Shown piece after piece: positions 59,640 to 64,000 of a DNA stretch of 64,000 nt (position 1 is its first letter; each line of letters starts with the position of its first letter). The stretch lies in NCBI GenBank assembly GCA_014549065.1, contig JACDOX010000081.1, positions 1,431,924 through 1,495,923 on the forward strand. The letters run 5' to 3'. The notes beneath the pieces were generated by a model, which was not told where the DNA came from, did not search any database, and was given only the letters and a program-made list of their open reading frames with translations. The position numbers and the translations under genes were made by a program. This DNA is from Cardinalis cardinalis. Lineage: Eukaryota; Chordata; Aves; Passeriformes; Cardinalidae.

Positions 59640-62600
59640 TCATTTCTGCTCAAGTACAACATACATTGAAAATACTGCATCTCCCTGGGTGGGTGATTTG
59701 GGTTCTGGTGATGGTGGAGAGGAGTCTGCATTNAACATCTCGGTTGTTTTTGAGTACATTGGTCAGCACCTGCATGTAATTGAGCTCTCCAGTTGTCCAG
59801 AANAGCAGCTGAGGCTGAGACACAAGATAGAAGTCAACTGCTTTTGTGTAATTATATTTTCTCTTTGGACAGGTAGGAGGGTGCCTTCCCATTCTGCAGT
59901 CTTCATGGAAGATAAAGGTTTTGTGACAGCACATCACTGGGACAGGATATGAAGGATTGCAGATAAACCAGGATTTTGGGCTACAGGGTTTATCAAATAT
60001 TGCAGTGCTGCAGGCTGGGATTTATCATCTCCCCAGGCTTGGTTCCTATTTGCCTTTGCTGAAATCCTTTTGAAGGGTGACAGCATTCAAGTACATTAGA
60101 ACTGTAAGCAGCCAAAGTACAGAAGTCAGGATTTCTTATTACAGGAGAAATGGAATAAAAAAATTGTGAAGATTACAGGGGAAACCATGTCATGGTGAAT
60201 AAGAAGTCAAGCTCCAATCTTGGGGAAAACTGGCATCCAGTTTAAATAAGATGTTAGGTATTTTTTTCTATTTAAACTTGATCTTGAGTTTCCTCCTGGT
60301 ACCTCATATCCTTTTACGGTCAGTAGCACTGGCCTCATGCATATTTATTAGACTTAGACATATTTTGCAAGTCACCTTCACATCTTATTTTCTTTTCCTG
60401 GACAAACAGGTTGGTTATGTACACATTGAATTTGCAAATCTCATCTCTGGTGTACATTAACCCCTATTAGTCTGGTTGCTTAATGTGCAGATAAGTTTTG
60501 GGGCTTATTTGCAATTTAACTTCCTTCTGTATATTAAGCACAGCCCATACTTCTGGTTAGTTTTCACAACCCAGATTCCTTCAGACATGGAAATGACCTG
60601 CATATCCAGCATCCTGGCAGAGAANCAGCCCTTCTGTTTGAGAGATCAGTGCCCCTGCTGTCTGAGAGAGAGCAGGAATTAGGTGTTTGTAAGGTGCTCC
60701 TTCCTTTCAGGGAGCTGCAGGTGTCAGAAGAGCAGCAGGTTTATTTACCTGCACTTATTTTCTTTGCCTTAAGCTCACAGTGAANCTGGAATAGAAGAAG
60801 CAGATTTTATTTTTCCTCCCCAGACTAAACCACATCTCTGAACCCAAGCTAGAAGCACTTTCTATTTGCTTGTNGCACTTCCAGACCTGCTGAAGGCCTA
60901 GAAAGTGCAGCCACTGAAACACANACAGTTGGTTATTGAGGCAGAGGTTGGTGTGGCAGGAGACAAGTTGTTGGAATAAACACAGCTGTGTTTTTTCCAT
61001 CTCTGTCTGCTCATTTGCTGGGTCAGCCAGCCACAGACCCTGGCTGTGCAAAGGCACAGGGTAAATCCCTGTCCCTGGGGAAGCTCTGGGACTGTAGGAT
61101 NCACTCTCAGATTTCTCCTTGGATGGGGTTCACTGTTGTTTGAATCAAATAAAGCTGTGGTTATACCTATTACAGGGAATGGTTAGAGCTTATTAATAGC
61201 GAGGCAAACAACCTGCCATGGGATATACAGTCAATTTGCAATCAGTNGTGCTTTCAAATGCTTAATTGCTTGCAGTTCTGCCAGGACAGTCTTCAGTGCC
61301 CCCAGGTTAAGGTTTCAGATGAACCCCTNTGAGTTCCCTGTAAGGAATTTTCCCTTTGAAGAAAAAGAACTTTTTATCTCCATCACTCTNAGAGAGAAGC
61401 TCTCAAACTGATTTTGTTCACGTTCCCAACTCTGGGCAAAGCCACAGCCACAAAATTCTACAGTCCAGGGTTTCAGAGGGAACAGTGGCCTTGTTTCCAG
61501 GAGAACAGCCTGAAACACAGACTGCCCCCAGGCAGCCAGGCCCGAGGGACTGGGCAGGAAGCAGCTCCTGTTCCAGCACTGGAGCAGTTCCCACTGCTGC
61601 TCTGGGTGAAGCACAGCTTTACTGCCAGGCTCAGGCTGGCTAATGGGCAAAGCTGACCCTGATTTTCACTTCAAAAAGAAGCTGTAGTTGNAATGATTTA
61701 GAAAAGCAGGATTTTCTATGCAGTCCCAGGGTTTGTGCAGGCAAAAAGATCTGCATTAGATTAATTCTGCTGGATCCCTGGTGGTGTGTGGAGCTCCCAC
61801 CCATCTTCCAGGGCATAGAAAACCCTCACAGCTTTAGCACACAAGCAGTGCCACTTGTCACATGCCAACAGCACAATAAAAGGGCCCGTTCAAGCCACAA
61901 GATGAGAGCCTCAGGGGAAAAGTAGCCTTGAGTTATCTGGATGCAGAAGAGAGAATTCAGCACCTGTGGCAATGAACAAAGTCAGGCCCTGTTATCAGCT
62001 TGGACTGGTGCCACCAGCAGAGACAATCTGCTGTTTCTGGAGTGCAATTTCAGTTGAAGCTGTTTGGACCTAACCTGGGAATACAATTGCTGGGATTATC
62101 ATCACAGCAGCCTTGGGAAACAGGGNTCCCTTCCTGAAATTCAGTGTAGCTTTTTTGCAATAAAACTGATCTAATTGCATCCTCCAGTTCCCTTCTTGCA
62201 GTCATGCCTGGGAGGGATGCACAGGACACAATCAAATTCTCTTTCCTGGCATCTCATGTACTAATGATTATTGTCCTACCAGTACTTTGCAGGGAGAGTT
62301 GGCTTCCCTAGTTCCCAGGCAACCCAATTTGGGTTTTCCCCCAGTTTTTTAATTAAGCAGAAATCAATTCCACTTCTATGAACTGGTGGCCCCATTCTGC
62401 TCCCAGGTACTGATGAAAATGCAGAATTAATCACTTGCCTGTCAGCATTGGGTGGAACACCCAACCTCCTCATACCCACAGAGCAAATTTTCCTCAAGCA
62501 GGAACTCCTGGCCATTTACTGAAGGATGATTGAGGAGCTCAGAGCACCACACACAAGTTCCCTAAATGGAGGGAGGGAAAACAAAAAGAGATCTTGTTCT

Positions 62601-64000
62601 TCTTCTGGGGCACAGATTGTTATCATATCACAAAAGCCAGCAGCTGAAAAGATTCCAGTCAGGAAGCACCATGCTTTGAGAACAGGTTAGACTGCCTGTC
62701 CTTCCCTGGGAGACTGACACCCAAGGGCATCGGGGTGGAAATGAGTTCTCCCGCCTGCTGGGCTCACAGCCATTGTCAGATGCTGAAGTGTTTTACATAC
62801 CTCCTTCTCTGTGGGTTCCTCTTGTCATTCCCCAGAACACGTGCAGGAGCAGCTGCATTCAGCTGTGCTGTCAGATGAACGTTACCTTGAAAACCCAGAA
62901 AGCAAAAAACACCCCCAACCAGAGCAGCTCGATGTTGAGTGGCAGAGGTAGTATTTTATTTTTTTTTTTGAGCATCCCTCCTCAAGGACACTAAATTTAG
63001 AGTTTGTAAAACATCACTAAATGAAAACAAAACATTGCCAATAACAAAAATGCAAACCTGCTGGAAAGGAAAATGCAGCAGCATTCAAGTATCAGAAAAC
63101 ATGAGAGCTAAAGTGCTTGAGAGAATTTCTTAACTATGCAGAGTCTGAAGTCAGTGTTCCCCTAGAAATGCTATTTTTAAAACAGCACTTGCCTGGCTGC
63201 AGAGGATTTTTCACCAATCTATAGCAGGATAACACTACTAAGCCAGAGCCATTACCCCAAAGGGCTAGGAGCAACACATTTCTTTCTATCCCTCATACTA
63301 AAATAAATTATATTCAAAGAAACACATTATAAAGTTCAGGCAGCTGAAGCTGGACTTCAAGGAACGTGACAGAACGGATTTCCCATGCAGTGAAGTCGCT
63401 AGCATGGCCTGAAGCTGAACAAAGCTTTGGTGGGATTTATAAAGTGCTGTCTTTTAGTGTTTTTTGCCTGTCTTTAGTAGTGGTTTTTTTCACACCAGCA
63501 CCGGGGTTGTGAGTTAAAAAAATTCTGAAATAACAGACCAATTTTCAGTGGATGCTGGAGCCAGACAGACATTGCACAGTGCACACAAATAACGTTAAAA
63601 AACTACAAACAAATCGAACAAAAAAACCCCAAGCCCCAAAACCTAACCCAGTTATGGTAAAACGTTTCATCCTTAAAAACAAACACCCACCAAGCACCAA
63701 GAGCAAATCAGAAAGTAACATCTGCCTCCCAGTCCCCTGGCTTGTCCCAGCAAGGATGGATACTACGTAATTCAAGCTCAGCAGCAATGGTCGAGAGCCT
63801 GAGCCTGCAGGCACTCAGTGCAAAACTCTCCCGGCATTCAGCTCCATGGGAGTGATCCAGTTTTCACCAAAGCCAAAGGGAACTCCCAACAGGCTTCAGC
63901 CAACTTTGGATTAGCCCCATAGATTGACAGAGGGAGCAGGACCTTGCTTTACAGTCAGTTTTTCTATCCAGCCACAAAAGCCACCCCCTGAAATTCCTGG
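59640..64000. other. Gene-poor flank beyond VPS37B
   Basis: AT-neutral sequence with no exon I can support. By synteny the next gene should be ABCB9 on the minus strand. A TTTATT (minus-strand AATAAA) in the T-rich run at about 62953 could mark its 3' end, which would make about 62930-64000 part of its 3' UTR. No coding similarity was seen. Confidence 0.35.

Overview
This is a vertebrate nuclear DNA window, most likely from a bird. It holds four spliced, conserved protein genes in the order DENR (+), CCDC62 (+), HIP1R (+), VPS37B (-). This matches the order I know from human 12q24.31. CR1 retroposon pieces, compact GC-rich introns and a GC-rich, gap-prone promoter point to an avian genome, probably a microchromosome. 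The species cannot be named from the sequence. All exon models were built by hand from protein similarity, splice sites and reading-phase continuity.

Layout: 1-4040 holds the last four coding exons and 3' UTR of DENR, a translation reinitiation and recycling factor. 4930-18890 is CCDC62, a coiled-coil protein with a CpG-rich promoter and 12 coding exons. 18890-26100 holds the intergenic stretch and the HIP1R promoter. It includes a 674-bp assembly gap (20839-21512) that probably swallowed HIP1R exon 1, and a 41-bp minisatellite in the presumed intron 1. 26112-38188 is HIP1R exons 2-32, an endocytic adaptor linking clathrin and actin, followed by its 3' UTR. 39200-39700 is an AT-rich simple repeat between the convergent HIP1R and VPS37B genes. 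43200-57002 is VPS37B on the minus strand, an ESCRT-I subunit with four coding exons and a probable long 3' UTR. 57400-64000 contains a CR1 fragment and a MIR-like ancient SINE, and I could support no gene there.

The four genes are not an operon. They are independently promoted housekeeping or tissue-specific genes kept together by synteny. HIP1R and VPS37B both act in membrane trafficking, but at different steps (clathrin-coated pits and multivesicular bodies).

I did not find a new biological system. The points most worth checking are: a GC-AG intron in DENR; three evenly spaced Pol III B-box-like motifs at the CCDC62 promoter; a shortened HIP1R C-terminus; a MIR-like element; a repeat family seeded through HIP1R introns; and single-base Ns that behave like masked polymorphisms.
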